A DNA stretch of 19,749 nucleotides from XYA12-FULL-58-9 sp001798605 (GTDB lineage: Bacteria > Myxococcota > XYA12-FULL-58-9), in the NCBI GenBank assembly GCA_036736205.1, contig DAINMX010000107.1, positions 1 to 19,749 of the forward strand, read 5' to 3'. Shown in pieces: positions 7,727-16,956 of the stretch; the stretch's first letter is position 1, and every line of letters begins with the position of its first letter. The notes below the pieces were generated by a model. It saw nothing but the letters and a program-made list of their open reading frames with translations. It was not told where the DNA came from and searched no databases. The translations under genes and the position numbers were made by a program.

Positions 7727-7950
7727 GACTCGAAAGCCTTCAGGACATCCTCCGGCAGGGGAGCATCAAAGTCCTCCGGAACCTCGTACACTCCAGCGTC
7801 GATGCCAAACCGGCGAGTCGACCTTGGTTCGATAGGGACAAGACGAGCTACTGGTTTGCCCGCCCGTGCGATGACCAACTCCTCCCCACGCTCCACTCGC
7901 TCAATGAGTTTAGACAGGTGGGTCTTCGCCTGATGTATGTTGATCGCCAT
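7723..7950 (-). CDS. Phd/YefM-family antitoxin
   Basis: A 75-residue protein with the Phd fold opening: MAINIHQAKTHLSKLIERV, then RGEELVIARAGKPVARLVPI. This N-terminal domain dimerises and binds the operator. The acidic, proline-containing tail (VPEDFDAPLPEDVLKAF) is of the kind that wraps the toxin. It precedes the PIN toxin and overlaps it by four bases, the standard antitoxin-first order that supports autoregulation by the antitoxin or complex. ATG 7950 is the only plausible start; the next upstream stretch is the promoter-like region. Confidence 0.93.
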   Translation of the reverse strand: MAINIHQAKTHLSKLIERVERGEELVIARAGKPVARLVPIEPRSTRRFGIDAGVYEVPEDFDAPLPEDVLKAFES

Positions 7951-7952
7951 AG

Positions 7953-7985
7953 GACTAAGCTAACCAACAAACATGACTTAGTCAA
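7953..7985 (-). promoter_or_regulatory. candidate promoter/operator of the toxin-antitoxin operon
   Basis: On the minus strand TTGACT (7985-7980), a 17-base spacer and TAGCTT (7962-7957) form a promoter-like pair. A perfect 7-base inverted repeat, GACTAAG at 7953-7959 and CTTAGTC at 7977-7983, covers both boxes with centres 24 bases apart, a natural place for antitoxin binding. Only six bases separate the -10 from ATG 7950, so the transcript would be nearly leaderless. The -35 is good (five of six), the -10 weak (three of six). Confidence 0.5.
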
Positions 7986-8016
7986 TATCTGTACAAGAGG
8001 CGAAGCCTGTACGCGC

Positions 8017-8211
8017 ACATGGCTGGTAGATTACAACAAGCGCATGGAATCGTCGTCGATGGCGGCCCAGTTGCTCGTTGTTGCGCTGCGCCGTCTGGCG
8101 CTTGCTGGGACGGACCTCGCTCTATCTCAGGCTTCGCCTCTTCGGGTGAAGTTGTTCAAGATCGGGGCGCTGGTGACGGTGAGCGTTCGCCGTGTCTATG
8201 TGCGCCTGTAG
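8017..8211 (+). pseudogene. IS1380-family transposase, C-terminal remnant
   Basis: The frame ending at TAG 8209-8211 encodes SMAAQLLVVALRRLALAGTD, then RVKLFKIGALVTVSVRRVYV. This matches the C-terminal end of IS1380-type DDE transposases, where a helix with ALRR..LA.T is followed by (I)RLKLLKIGA.V..SVRR. Only about 60 of the roughly 450 residues remain, there is no start or catalytic region, and I could not recognise the element's terminal inverted repeats. The copy is dead. It sits between the toxin-antitoxin operon and the giant surface gene, so an insertion and later deletion happened here. Confidence 0.6.
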
Positions 8212-8330
8212 GCCGAAAGACCATCCACCACAATTTGGCAGTCCATCGGTCGGTCAGGCACGGGTGTGCCATGCAGTCGCCGTTGTGCACTGGTGACCGA
8301 TGCAGGCTAGACCTGCCTGCCGCTCTGCGA

Positions 8331-8360
8331 TTGATCCGTTTGAAAATATCTGGCTATGCT
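8331..8360 (+). promoter_or_regulatory. possible promoter of the giant Calx-beta gene
   Basis: TTGATC (8331-8336), an 18-base spacer and TATGCT (8355-8360) each match four of six sigma-70 consensus positions. The box lies 50 bases upstream of ATG 8411, in otherwise non-coding sequence (8212-8397). Confidence 0.4.
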
Positions 8361-8397
8361 CCCCTCCGCATTGGACGTTATTTGATTAATTGGTTTC

Positions 8398-8404
8398 AAG
8401 GGAG
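8398..8404 (+). promoter_or_regulatory. ribosome binding site deciding the start of the giant gene
   Basis: AAGGGAG ends six bases before ATG 8411. This sets the start there, not at the in-frame upstream codon 8390, which would place the site inside the gene. Confidence 0.75.
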
Positions 8405-8410
8405 TTAGTC

Positions 8411-11400
8411 ATGGCAAGGCAATCACTGCCTGGATCTCTTTTCTCGACGAGTTGGCGGCAGCTTGCGATGATAGTTCTGTCGACTTTGATCTTCGTTGAC
8501 TGTCATGGCGACACCTTCAACAAACTGGTTGTGCGGCAAGTTCGCTTCGCGACGGCTGGCCAATCGGCACACGAGAGCTCGGGAACGGTGACCATCACCG
8601 CCGAGCTTTTGCAAGAAGCAACCGTCGAGCGTGCCGTCCCGGTGCAGTTATTGGGCGACGCCGAGGTCGACACCGACTTCACTGTGGACGGAGACACCTT
8701 CGTCTTTGCTCCCGGACAACAGACCGCGTCGATCACCTTGACCCTGATCGACGACCTGGCCTCTGAGGCCAACGAGATCATTGCGTTGAGCTTTTTGCCT
8801 CCCGCAACCGTCGAGGTGACGGAGCCGGGTTCCCACATCATCACCCTCATCGACAACGACACCCTCCCGGCGTTGAGCATTGATGATCCCATGACGCCAG
8901 AGACCGCTGGCGACATGATATTCACTGTGACCCTGTCCCAGCCAGCAGGCCAACCGGTGACCGTCGACTTCGCCACCGAGGCGATCACCGCCACCGCTAC
9001 CGCCGACTACACATCCCGTAGAGGCACCTTGACCTTCAATCCCGGTCAGACCACCCAAACCATCGCGGTGCCTATCGTCGCTGACAGCGGCCCGGTTGAA
9101 GGCTCCGAGACCCTACGGNNNNNNNNNNNNNNNNNNNNNNNNNNNNNNNNNNNNNNNNNNNNNNNNNNNNNNNNNNNNNNNNNNNNNNNNNNNNNNNNNN
9201 NNNNNNNNNNNNNNNNNNATTTAAGCAACCCAGTCAACGCCACCCTCCTCGACAACCGCGGCATCGGCACCATTCTCGATGACGATCTCACCCCAGCAAT
9301 CAGCATCAACGACCCGTTCGCCTCCGAGGAAGCCGGCGTCATCGATTTCACGGTGACCCTATCGCAACAAAGTGGTGCTGCCGTCTCGGTTAACTGGGTC
9401 ACGGTTCAGGGCGATGGCGTAGACGCAGCCGTCGATGGCACCGACTACACCGGCGGCACGGGCACCCTGGAGATCGCGCCCGGTATCACCGAGATATTGC
9501 TCTCGATACCGGTGATCCCCAATTTTGTGCTCGACGGTAACCTGACCTTCACGGTGGTCCTCGATGCCGACTCAGCCGTCAATGCCACCGTCCTCAAGGC
9601 CACGGGCATCGGCACCATCCTCGATGATGAGATCATTCCGACCATCGATGTCGACAGTCCCACTGCGGTCACGGAGGGCGGTGCCATTGTCTTCACCGTG
9701 TCCTTGTCTGAGATGACCGGCATGGAGGTTCAGGTCGACTACGCCACAGTGGCCGACACCGCTGAACCCGGGGAAGACTACGTCGCAGGCGCGGGTACCC
9801 TCGTGTTCGCGCCGGGGGAGAGCTTCAAGATGGTCACCATCTCGACCGTCGATGATGACTTCAGCGAAGTGGTTGAAACGTTCTTTTTCGATCTCGACGC
9901 GGTTCACAACGCGATTCTTGGCGTCGTGCCAGGCGTGGGCACCATCAACGACGACGACGACTTCCCGGCGGTGCGATTTGTTACGTCCACCACCACCACC
10001 ACCGAAACCTCCGCCATCATTGACATCCCCGTTGAGCTCAGTGCCATCTCCGGTGCCGACGTCACCGCGACCATCACCCCCGATTTGACCAACTCCACCG
10101 CCCTAAGGGGCGTCGATTTCAACTTCGTCGTCGGCCCCTCCGTCACCATTCCGGCGTGGAGCCCAAGCGCCAATGTGCGGATCGAAATCCTCGACGATGC
10201 CTTGTTCGAAGTCGATGAGGTTCTGATCCTCAACATCACCGCTGCCATCCCCGCCCTGGTGGGCACGCCGGCGCAGCACATCGTCACCATACAGGGCAAC
10301 GATCCCATCGCCATCCCCGAGGTTCAGTTCACCTCCACCACCTCTGCCACCGTCGAGGCACCAGCGACCACGGCATTGATCACCGTGCAGCTCTCAGCGG
10401 TCTCCGGTGCCAACACCGTGGTTACCATTGTTCCCGATGCCCTCCATTCAACCGCGACCCAGGGTGCCGACCTCTCCTTTGCGGTCGGGCCGTCGATCCT
10501 CATTCCCGCAGGGGATCTGTCTGCCGACATCGAGGTGAGCATCGTCGACGACCTAGTCTTCGAGGTCGATGAGATGCTGATCCTCAACGTGACTGGGGCG
10601 ACCAACGCCAACCTCGGCGCCAACACCCAACACACCCTGACCATTCTCGGCAATGACGCAACGGCAACACCGACGGTCGAGTTTGCCGCGGCCACCTCCA
10701 ATGTCGTCGAGGCGCCGGACACCACCGCACTGATCACGGTGCAACTCTCCGAGGCCTCCGGGGCGGCCACTGAGGTCACCATCGTAGTCAATGCTGGCGG
10801 CTCCACCGCTACCACCCCAGCCGATTTCACCTATGGGGTCGGTCCGACTGTGACCATTCCCGCTGGCGATACTTCTGCCAATATCGAGATCCACATCGTC
10901 GATGACAGCCTGTTCGAGATCGACGAGACCCTGGCGCTCACCATCACCGCAGCGCCCAATGCCATTCTCGGTACGACCCTCGATCATGTGCTGACCATCG
11001 CCACCAACGACGTCAGCGCCACGCCCAATGTAGATTTTGCGCTGGCCAGCTCGATCGTTGACGAGGCGCCGAGCGCCGGTGCCCTGGTCCGAGTGCAACT
11101 CTCAGCGGTCTCCGGTGCCAATACCGTCGTCACCATTGCCCCTGACACCCAGAACTCCACCGCCCACGGCCCCGCCGACTTCAGCTATGCAGTAGGGCCC
11201 TCGGTGACCATCCCTGCCGGTGCCACCTTTGCCAACATCGAAGTCGACATCGTCGACGACGCCCTTTTCGAAGTGGACGAGACCTTGATTTTGGACCTCA
11301 CCGCTGCCGTCAACAGCAACGTCGGCACCAACATCACCCGGCACGTCCTGACCATTCAGACCAACGACCCCGGTGCCACCCCCGATGTCAACTTTGCAGC

Positions 11401-14400
11401 CACCACCTCGTCGGTTACCGAGGGTGCGGCGGCAAGAGCAACCATCACGGTGCAACTATCGGAGGTTTCGGGTGCCGACACCGCGGTGACAGTGACGCCA
11501 GATTTGGCGGGTTCGACCGCGGCGTTCAACACCGATTACACCTACGTCTCCGGCCCCGATCTGATCATTCCCGCCGGTGACCTTTCGGCTGACATCGAAG
11601 TGGCCACCACCAACAACAACCGGTTCGAGGTGGACGAGACCTTGATCCTCAATATCACCGCGGCCGTCAACGCCAACATCATCATGCCGGTGAGTCACAC
11701 CTTGACCATCGTCGATGACGATGCCTCGGCCATGCCCAACGTCGGGTTTGCAGTGGCCGCGTCGAGCGCCAACGAGTCCTCGGGCACCGCCCTCATCACC
11801 GTGCAGCTCAACACCGTCTCCGGTGCCGACACGGTGGTCACCATCTCCGAAACACTGGCGAGTATTCAGGCAGAGGACTATGCCTATGTCACCGGACCTT
11901 CGGTGACCGTCCCCAAAGGTAGTCTCAGTACCGACATCGAGATCAACATCGTCAACGATTCTCTGCTCGAGGCAGCGGAAAGCCTGGTCCTCACTATCGA
12001 CAGCGCCACCAACGCAACCACCACGGGCATCAACCAGCACATCCTAACGATTCCAGCCAACGACAACGCATCGGTGCCCGATGTCTATTTTGAGCTCGCC
12101 ACCTCGAGCGTTAACGAGCCCGATTCCGGCACCGCCACTGTCGATATCCATGTCATGTTGTCGCGCACCTCGGGCATCGACACCGATGTCACCGTTGCCC
12201 TCGCGGGCAGCTCCACGGCCATCGAAGCCTCCGACTTCATGTTCGTGACTGGCCCGTCGGTGAGCATTCCGGCAACCCAAACCCAGGCGACCATTCAGGT
12301 GAGCGTTGCCGCAGATCTCTTGTACGAGCTCGCAGAGACGATCGTCCTGGAGATTACCTCGGCGCCAGATGCCAACGTTGTCGCTCCGTTTAGGCACACC
12401 CTCACCATTGCCGCCAACGACGCAGCCGCCATTCCCAACGTCAGCTTTGCTGCTGCGACCTCCAACTCTGCGGAGGCCGCTACCACCGTGGGCATCACCG
12501 TGGCGCTGTCGATCCCTTCGGGCACGGATACCCTGGTAACCATCACTCCCGATAGTGGCAGCTCTACCGCGGTGGAAACCGCCGACTTCAACTATGCGGT
12601 CGGCCCCTCCGTGACGATCCTGGCCGGTAACCTATCGACCACCATCGACCTCGACATCCTCGATGATGCCCTCTACGAGGTGGACGAAACCTTGGTCTTC
12701 GACATCACCGCAGCCCCCCACGCCGTCGTGGTGGCGCCCACCCAACACACCTTCACAATTTTGGCCAATGACGCTGGCGCCATTCCCAACGTCTCCTTCG
12801 CCACCGGCACCTCAACCGTGGCAGAGGCGGCGGCGACAACTGCATTCATCAGTGTTGAGCTCGACGCTGTCTCCGGTGCGGACACCTTGGTGACCATCGT
12901 CGCCGATGCTGCTTCCAGCGCCGCTACCCCAGCCGACTTTACCTACCTGGTGGGGCCGTCGGTGACGATTCCGGCCGGCGCCTTGGCGGTGAATATTGAG
13001 ATCGCCATCGTCGACGATGCCTTATTCGAAGTGGATGAGTCCTTGATTCTCGACATCACCGGGGCCACCGGCGCCACCTTCATCGGTACCACCGCGCACA
13101 TCATGACCATCCCCACCAACGATCCCAGCGCGCGCCCCGATGTCAGCTTCTTGGCTGCGACGTCGACCGTCGCCGAGGCAGCCGCAACCACGGCAAGCAT
13201 CACCGTCGACTTGTCGGCCATCTCGGGGGCCGACACGGTGGTCACCATCACCCGCAATGCGGCCACGTCGACAGCCGCATTGACCCAGGACTATACCTTT
13301 GCCACGGGGCCATCTGTGACCATCGGCGCTGGCAGTCTCACCGCTGACATCACGGTAAACATCGTCGATGACCTCCTCTACGAACTGGACGAGACCCTAG
13401 TCCTCGACATCACCGCGGCACCCAACGCCACGGTGATCGCGCCCTCCACCCACACCTTGACCATTGGTGCCAATGACGCCGCGGCCCGACCCACGGTAGC
13501 CTTCGCCGCCGCCACCTCGACGAGCAGCGAGTCGGCTTTGGGGGCTGTCCAAGTGTCGGTGTCGTTGTCGACGCAGTCGGGAGCCAACACGGTGCTCACC
13601 ATCGTTGAGAATGGTTCCTCCACCGCGACATTGGGCACCGATTTCAACTATGTGACCGGGCCCAACCTGACCATTCCGGCCGGGAGTCTGTCGGCCAACA
13701 TCACTCTCAACATGGTCCAGAACCTCATCTACGAGGGTAACGAAACCCTTATCTGGGACATCACCACTGCTCCCACCGCCACCCTCGGTACACCGGCACA
13801 ACACACCCTCACCATTGCCGATGACGAAACCCCACCCACTGTTTCCTTTACAGCGGCCAGCTCTAGCGCGGCTGAGAATGCCGGCACCATCACGGTGACC
13901 CTCACTCAATCGATGGTAACCGCGGCCACCACATCCATCGTCTACAGCGCCTCGGGCACCGCCACGGGCAGCGGTACCGACTACACCATCCAGGCTGGCT
14001 CGGCGAGCCCGCTCAGCATTCCCCCAGGTGCCACCGGGGCAACCATACGCATCGACATCAACGATGATGTTGTCGATGTGGATGATGACAATGAAACCAT
14101 CATCCTGACCCTGGGGACCCTCACCAATGCCACGGCCGCGGCACCCACGGTCCACACCGTCACCATCATTGACAACGACGCTCCTTTCGAAATCGTCCAG
14201 GCCGAGACGGGGGATGCGAACGGCAACGGCTACATCGATTTCTACGCAGTCACTTTTTCCAACCCCGTGATCGACGCCTCCTTTGACGCGAGTTTGTGGC
14301 GGGTGACCGGCCACTCCAGTCTTGCCATCGGGGATCCCTTGGGCATCGACATCCCTGGCGATGCCATCATCTACATCACCTTCGCGCCCTTTGCCCCGCC

Positions 14401-16924
14401 GGTCCCATTTGACACCGGCGAATTGCCCGATCTTTACACCACCGCCGTTGCTGCCATCCAGGACGGCGCCAACTCCGACCTGGCCATCGTCACCGCCGCC
14501 GCCGTCATCGAAGTGGATGGGGCACCGCCAGTGATCGGCAAGGCAACCACCGAGAACACCCCACCTTTCGTGGCCACCTCACAACTTTACATCATTTTCT
14601 CGGAGCCAGTGACCGACTCGGGCGGCGGCAACCTGGTGGCTGCCGACATCGCCTACGTCAATGATGCCAGCCGCGCCAACGATGCGGTGCAAGATCTCGG
14701 CACTCTGCTCGACGCCGATGGCAGCGATGGCCGTATCACCTACGACTCACTGGGCTCGGTGATCTTCACCGGTGGTCCCGACGGTGACATCTACGCCGAC
14801 GCGCTTGAGCCAGGCGGTAGCGCCGACATTGTCGACGCCGTGGGGCTCAGCATTGCCGCGCGCACCGTTACCATTACCGGCTTTACCCATCCGTCGGTTG
14901 CCAGCGTCAGCTCCATTGACGGCGCCACCGTCGAAATTGTCTTCTCCGAGCCCGTCGACAACAGTGTCGCTGGTGACTACACCACCTACGGTTTCACCGA
15001 TTCGGGCTGTAACATCGACATGGAGGCACTCACCGGACCGGCGTTGAGCCCTGGGGTGCCCGACATCGCCGCCGCCACCATCAACGACCGGACCTACCGG
15101 TTCACCACCACGGCCCAGGACCCGAACTGTTGGTACACCATGACCGCCAACGACACAGTCGTCGACCTCGATGAAGGTGCGCTGTTGATCAATCCGAAGT
15201 CGGGTTCCTTCCAAGGTGATCAACAGCTTCGTGTCGTCAGCGCCCAGGCGGTTGATCTACGCAGCTTCCTCGTCGCCTTCTCCAAGCCCGTCTATTACAA
15301 TACCGGCGATGGTGCCGGACGGAGCGCCCACGATACCTCGCTCTACACCATCACCCCGGCCGGTTCCCTCGGCCTCATGGTGCAGGCGCGACGCTACAGC
15401 GAGCTCACCGGTGATCCCGCCGACGACAACAAAGTCTTGGTGAACCACTCCCTCGAGCAGAGCGGCTCACAGTACACGATTGAGGTGACCACCACCCTCG
15501 AGACCGACCCCCTCGGCGAGACCCTGGCCGACTCCCCGTTCAACCGAACCTTCTTCCAGGGATTTGGTGCCACCATCAACTCCGTGGACGACGGCGCCAT
15601 GTTCATCGATCCCTTCGGCGACGGCACCACCTTTTCCTTCGTGTTTGCACACCAGGGAAAGGTCTACGCCGGTCCTAACGATACCGACGACGCGGTGTTT
15701 CGTTTCGACCCCGACGGCTTCAACGGTGAAACTGCGACCTTCCAAATAACCGCGTCGAACGGCGGACCCTACGACACCTTCGCCGGCCAAGTCCGCTCCG
15801 ATGGGGTCGATGCCTTTGTCTCGGCCAATGTCAGCGGCAGTGATTTTCTCGTCTTTGGCGTACACGCGGGCAGCGGCAACCTCGATGACGTCTACTTCAC
15901 CCAGGACACGGACAACGTTCTCGACATCGGCTACTGCAACATCTCCGATTTGACCATTGGCAACACCGAAACCCTGCAGATGATCTACGGCTACGGCAAT
16001 CGCCTGTACATGGGCTTCGCGGACGATGGCGCCTCGGGTCGGCCGCTCATGGGCTACGTCGAGTTGTTGCCCGGCGGCGGTTGCGCCGTCCCCGGCAACA
16101 ACGATTTTGTCACCGTGCCCGCTTCGGGCAACCAAAGCCAGGCCCATTACATCAATCGTATTGGCGCGGGGGCACCGGTTCCCAACACCGCCCCCGTCAT
16201 CGGCATCGACAGCATGCTCGCCTTCGACCCCGCCGGTGCACCCCCGGTACGGTTGTTTATCGCCAACAACGGCTCGGTCTCGTCGACCCCCGATTTGCCG
16301 CTCAGCAATGCCTCGACGTGGACCGCCAATGGCTATGACGGAGCGCCCTTCGCGGGCACCACTGCGCGGATCCCCGATGTCGGTCGACGTCGACCCGGCG
16401 AGAAGGGCTATCCCTGGATGACCCAGTGGGGCGACTATCTCTTTGTCGGTCGCAATCGCCGCGACGACAACAGCGCCGAGGTGTGGCGCTACGACGGTAC
16501 AACCTGGGCACGCACCTTCTGGAGCGGCAATATCTCCGGCTTCATCCACACCGATGTTTCGCTGCTAACGGTCAATGGTGCCCACCTTTATATTGGCTTT
16601 GATCACGACGATGGCGCCCGCTTGTATCGCTCCGACGTGACCGATCCGGTGGACCTCGGTGCCGCCTCCGAAGGCGACTTCACCTGGGTCGGCGGCATCC
16701 CAGGCTTCGGCCCAGCCACATCCACCGATCTCGACAAGAACAAGCACATCATCTCCGACGTCTCGGCCAGCTACGCTGGCAGCAACTACCTCTACATTAC
16801 GGTCGGCTGTCAGTACGACCTCGACCGCGGCATCCTGGACCCGACGGTTCCCGATGGCCCCTGCGATCGCGATCGAGGGTCAGGGACGGACTTCGCTATC
16901 CGCATGTTCCGTCAGGTCGACTAA
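8411..16924 (+). CDS. giant secreted Calx-beta repeat protein with Ig-like and propeller-like C-terminal modules
   Basis: About 2837 residues as drawn, with an unknown length hidden in a 100-N gap. The N-terminus has a basic stretch and hydrophobic helix (about 17-30) ending in VDC; this is export-like but not a canonical lipobox. Residues 41-1923 hold 16 visible Calx-beta-type units. Units 1-4 and 16 are close to the standard form (GTDY...GTL.F.PG....DD...E..E...LDDD); units 5-15 are a distinct form with GPSVTIPAG and a closing HTLTI..ND. After them come Ig-like stretches of the SwmB/SbsA kind (about 1924-2395) with IIFSEPV, IVFSEPVD and VAFSKPVYY, then a propeller-like end with NRLYMGF, YLFVGRNRRDD and AHLYIGFDHDDGARLY. 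Calx-beta units bind calcium and build extracellular rods. I see no autotransporter barrel, LPXTG or other sorting tail. It is likely co-transcribed with the OmpA-TSP3 gene. Confidence 0.85.
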   Translation: MARQSLPGSLFSTSWRQLAMIVLSTLIFVDCHGDTFNKLVVRQVRFATAGQSAHESSGTVTITAELLQEATVERAVPVQLLGDAEVDTDFTVDGDTFVFAPGQQTASITLTLIDDLASEANEIIALSFLPPATVEVTEPGSHIITLIDNDTLPALSIDDPMTPETAGDMIFTVTLSQPAGQPVTVDFATEAITATATADYTSRRGTLTFNPGQTTQTIAVPIVADSGPVEGSETLRXXXXXXXXXXXXXXXXXXXXXXXXXXXXXXXXXXLSNPVNATLLDNRGIGTILDDDLTPAISINDPFASEEAGVIDFTVTLSQQSGAAVSVNWVTVQGDGVDAAVDGTDYTGGTGTLEIAPGITEILLSIPVIPNFVLDGNLTFTVVLDADSAVNATVLKATGIGTILDDEIIPTIDVDSPTAVTEGGAIVFTVSLSEMTGMEVQVDYATVADTAEPGEDYVAGAGTLVFAPGESFKMVTISTVDDDFSEVVETFFFDLDAVHNAILGVVPGVGTINDDDDFPAVRFVTSTTTTTETSAIIDIPVELSAISGADVTATITPDLTNSTALRGVDFNFVVGPSVTIPAWSPSANVRIEILDDALFEVDEVLILNITAAIPALVGTPAQHIVTIQGNDPIAIPEVQFTSTTSATVEAPATTALITVQLSAVSGANTVVTIVPDALHSTATQGADLSFAVGPSILIPAGDLSADIEVSIVDDLVFEVDEMLILNVTGATNANLGANTQHTLTILGNDATATPTVEFAAATSNVVEAPDTTALITVQLSEASGAATEVTIVVNAGGSTATTPADFTYGVGPTVTIPAGDTSANIEIHIVDDSLFEIDETLALTITAAPNAILGTTLDHVLTIATNDVSATPNVDFALASSIVDEAPSAGALVRVQLSAVSGANTVVTIAPDTQNSTAHGPADFSYAVGPSVTIPAGATFANIEVDIVDDALFEVDETLILDLTAAVNSNVGTNITRHVLTIQTNDPGATPDVNFAATTSSVTEGAAARATITVQLSEVSGADTAVTVTPDLAGSTAAFNTDYTYVSGPDLIIPAGDLSADIEVATTNNNRFEVDETLILNITAAVNANIIMPVSHTLTIVDDDASAMPNVGFAVAASSANESSGTALITVQLNTVSGADTVVTISETLASIQAEDYAYVTGPSVTVPKGSLSTDIEINIVNDSLLEAAESLVLTIDSATNATTTGINQHILTIPANDNASVPDVYFELATSSVNEPDSGTATVDIHVMLSRTSGIDTDVTVALAGSSTAIEASDFMFVTGPSVSIPATQTQATIQVSVAADLLYELAETIVLEITSAPDANVVAPFRHTLTIAANDAAAIPNVSFAAATSNSAEAATTVGITVALSIPSGTDTLVTITPDSGSSTAVETADFNYAVGPSVTILAGNLSTTIDLDILDDALYEVDETLVFDITAAPHAVVVAPTQHTFTILANDAGAIPNVSFATGTSTVAEAAATTAFISVELDAVSGADTLVTIVADAASSAATPADFTYLVGPSVTIPAGALAVNIEIAIVDDALFEVDESLILDITGATGATFIGTTAHIMTIPTNDPSARPDVSFLAATSTVAEAAATTASITVDLSAISGADTVVTITRNAATSTAALTQDYTFATGPSVTIGAGSLTADITVNIVDDLLYELDETLVLDITAAPNATVIAPSTHTLTIGANDAAARPTVAFAAATSTSSESALGAVQVSVSLSTQSGANTVLTIVENGSSTATLGTDFNYVTGPNLTIPAGSLSANITLNMVQNLIYEGNETLIWDITTAPTATLGTPAQHTLTIADDETPPTVSFTAASSSAAENAGTITVTLTQSMVTAATTSIVYSASGTATGSGTDYTIQAGSASPLSIPPGATGATIRIDINDDVVDVDDDNETIILTLGTLTNATAAAPTVHTVTIIDNDAPFEIVQAETGDANGNGYIDFYAVTFSNPVIDASFDASLWRVTGHSSLAIGDPLGIDIPGDAIIYITFAPFAPPVPFDTGELPDLYTTAVAAIQDGANSDLAIVTAAAVIEVDGAPPVIGKATTENTPPFVATSQLYIIFSEPVTDSGGGNLVAADIAYVNDASRANDAVQDLGTLLDADGSDGRITYDSLGSVIFTGGPDGDIYADALEPGGSADIVDAVGLSIAARTVTITGFTHPSVASVSSIDGATVEIVFSEPVDNSVAGDYTTYGFTDSGCNIDMEALTGPALSPGVPDIAAATINDRTYRFTTTAQDPNCWYTMTANDTVVDLDEGALLINPKSGSFQGDQQLRVVSAQAVDLRSFLVAFSKPVYYNTGDGAGRSAHDTSLYTITPAGSLGLMVQARRYSELTGDPADDNKVLVNHSLEQSGSQYTIEVTTTLETDPLGETLADSPFNRTFFQGFGATINSVDDGAMFIDPFGDGTTFSFVFAHQGKVYAGPNDTDDAVFRFDPDGFNGETATFQITASNGGPYDTFAGQVRSDGVDAFVSANVSGSDFLVFGVHAGSGNLDDVYFTQDTDNVLDIGYCNISDLTIGNTETLQMIYGYGNRLYMGFADDGASGRPLMGYVELLPGGGCAVPGNNDFVTVPASGNQSQAHYINRIGAGAPVPNTAPVIGIDSMLAFDPAGAPPVRLFIANNGSVSSTPDLPLSNASTWTANGYDGAPFAGTTARIPDVGRRRPGEKGYPWMTQWGDYLFVGRNRRDDNSAEVWRYDGTTWARTFWSGNISGFIHTDVSLLTVNGAHLYIGFDHDDGARLYRSDVTDPVDLGAASEGDFTWVGGIPGFGPATSTDLDKNKHIISDVSASYAGSNYLYITVGCQYDLDRGILDPTVPDGPCDRDRGSGTDFAIRMFRQVD
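8531..14181 (+). repeat. array of 16 visible Calx-beta units
   Basis: Unit starts fall near 9960, 10305, 10659, 11013, 11370, 11725, 12069, 12423, 12774, 13125, 13476 and 13830, a period of about 351 bases (117 residues) for units 5-15. Units 1-4 lie at 8531-9960 and are spaced less evenly. Neighbouring units share phrases such as FEVDETLILDITAA and SGADT, indicating tandem duplication followed by divergence. Conserved acidic pairs (VDD, DET) are retained in most units, as needed for calcium sites. Confidence 0.85.
9119..9218. other. assembly gap, 100 N, inside Calx-beta unit 2
   Basis: Exactly 100 N. The left flank ends in SETLR, the right begins LSNPVNATLLDNRGIG, which together look like two halves of one domain end. 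The frame is kept if the true gap leaves remainder 1 on division by 3. A fill of only four bases, or four plus whole repeat units, would fit. Confidence 0.95.
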
Positions 16925-16940
16925 CCCACGCAGCCATGCC

Positions 16941-16946
16941 GAGGAG
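16941..16946 (+). promoter_or_regulatory. ribosome binding site of the OmpA-TSP3-LysM gene
   Basis: GAGGAG ends ten bases before ATG 16957, which begins the signal peptide. Two in-frame ATGs at 16936 and 16948 are upstream of or directly against this site and are less likely starts. Confidence 0.65.
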
Positions 16947-16956
16947 AATGAGAGTT

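Noticed and set aside
8302..8316. GCAGG-CTAGA-CCTGC hairpin upstream of the giant gene
   Set aside because: A 5-bp stem without a T-run is too weak to call a terminator or a riboregulator.
8019..8408. Plus-strand ORF of 129 residues before the giant gene
   Set aside because: It overlaps the transposase remnant in another frame, has no ribosome site and an Arg/Cys-rich, non-protein-like composition.
8503..16549. Many long minus-strand open frames opposite the giant gene (up to 360 residues)
   Set aside because: They mirror the codon bias of the plus-strand repeats, show low-complexity Val/Asp/Gly composition, have no recognisable domains and recur at each repeat unit.
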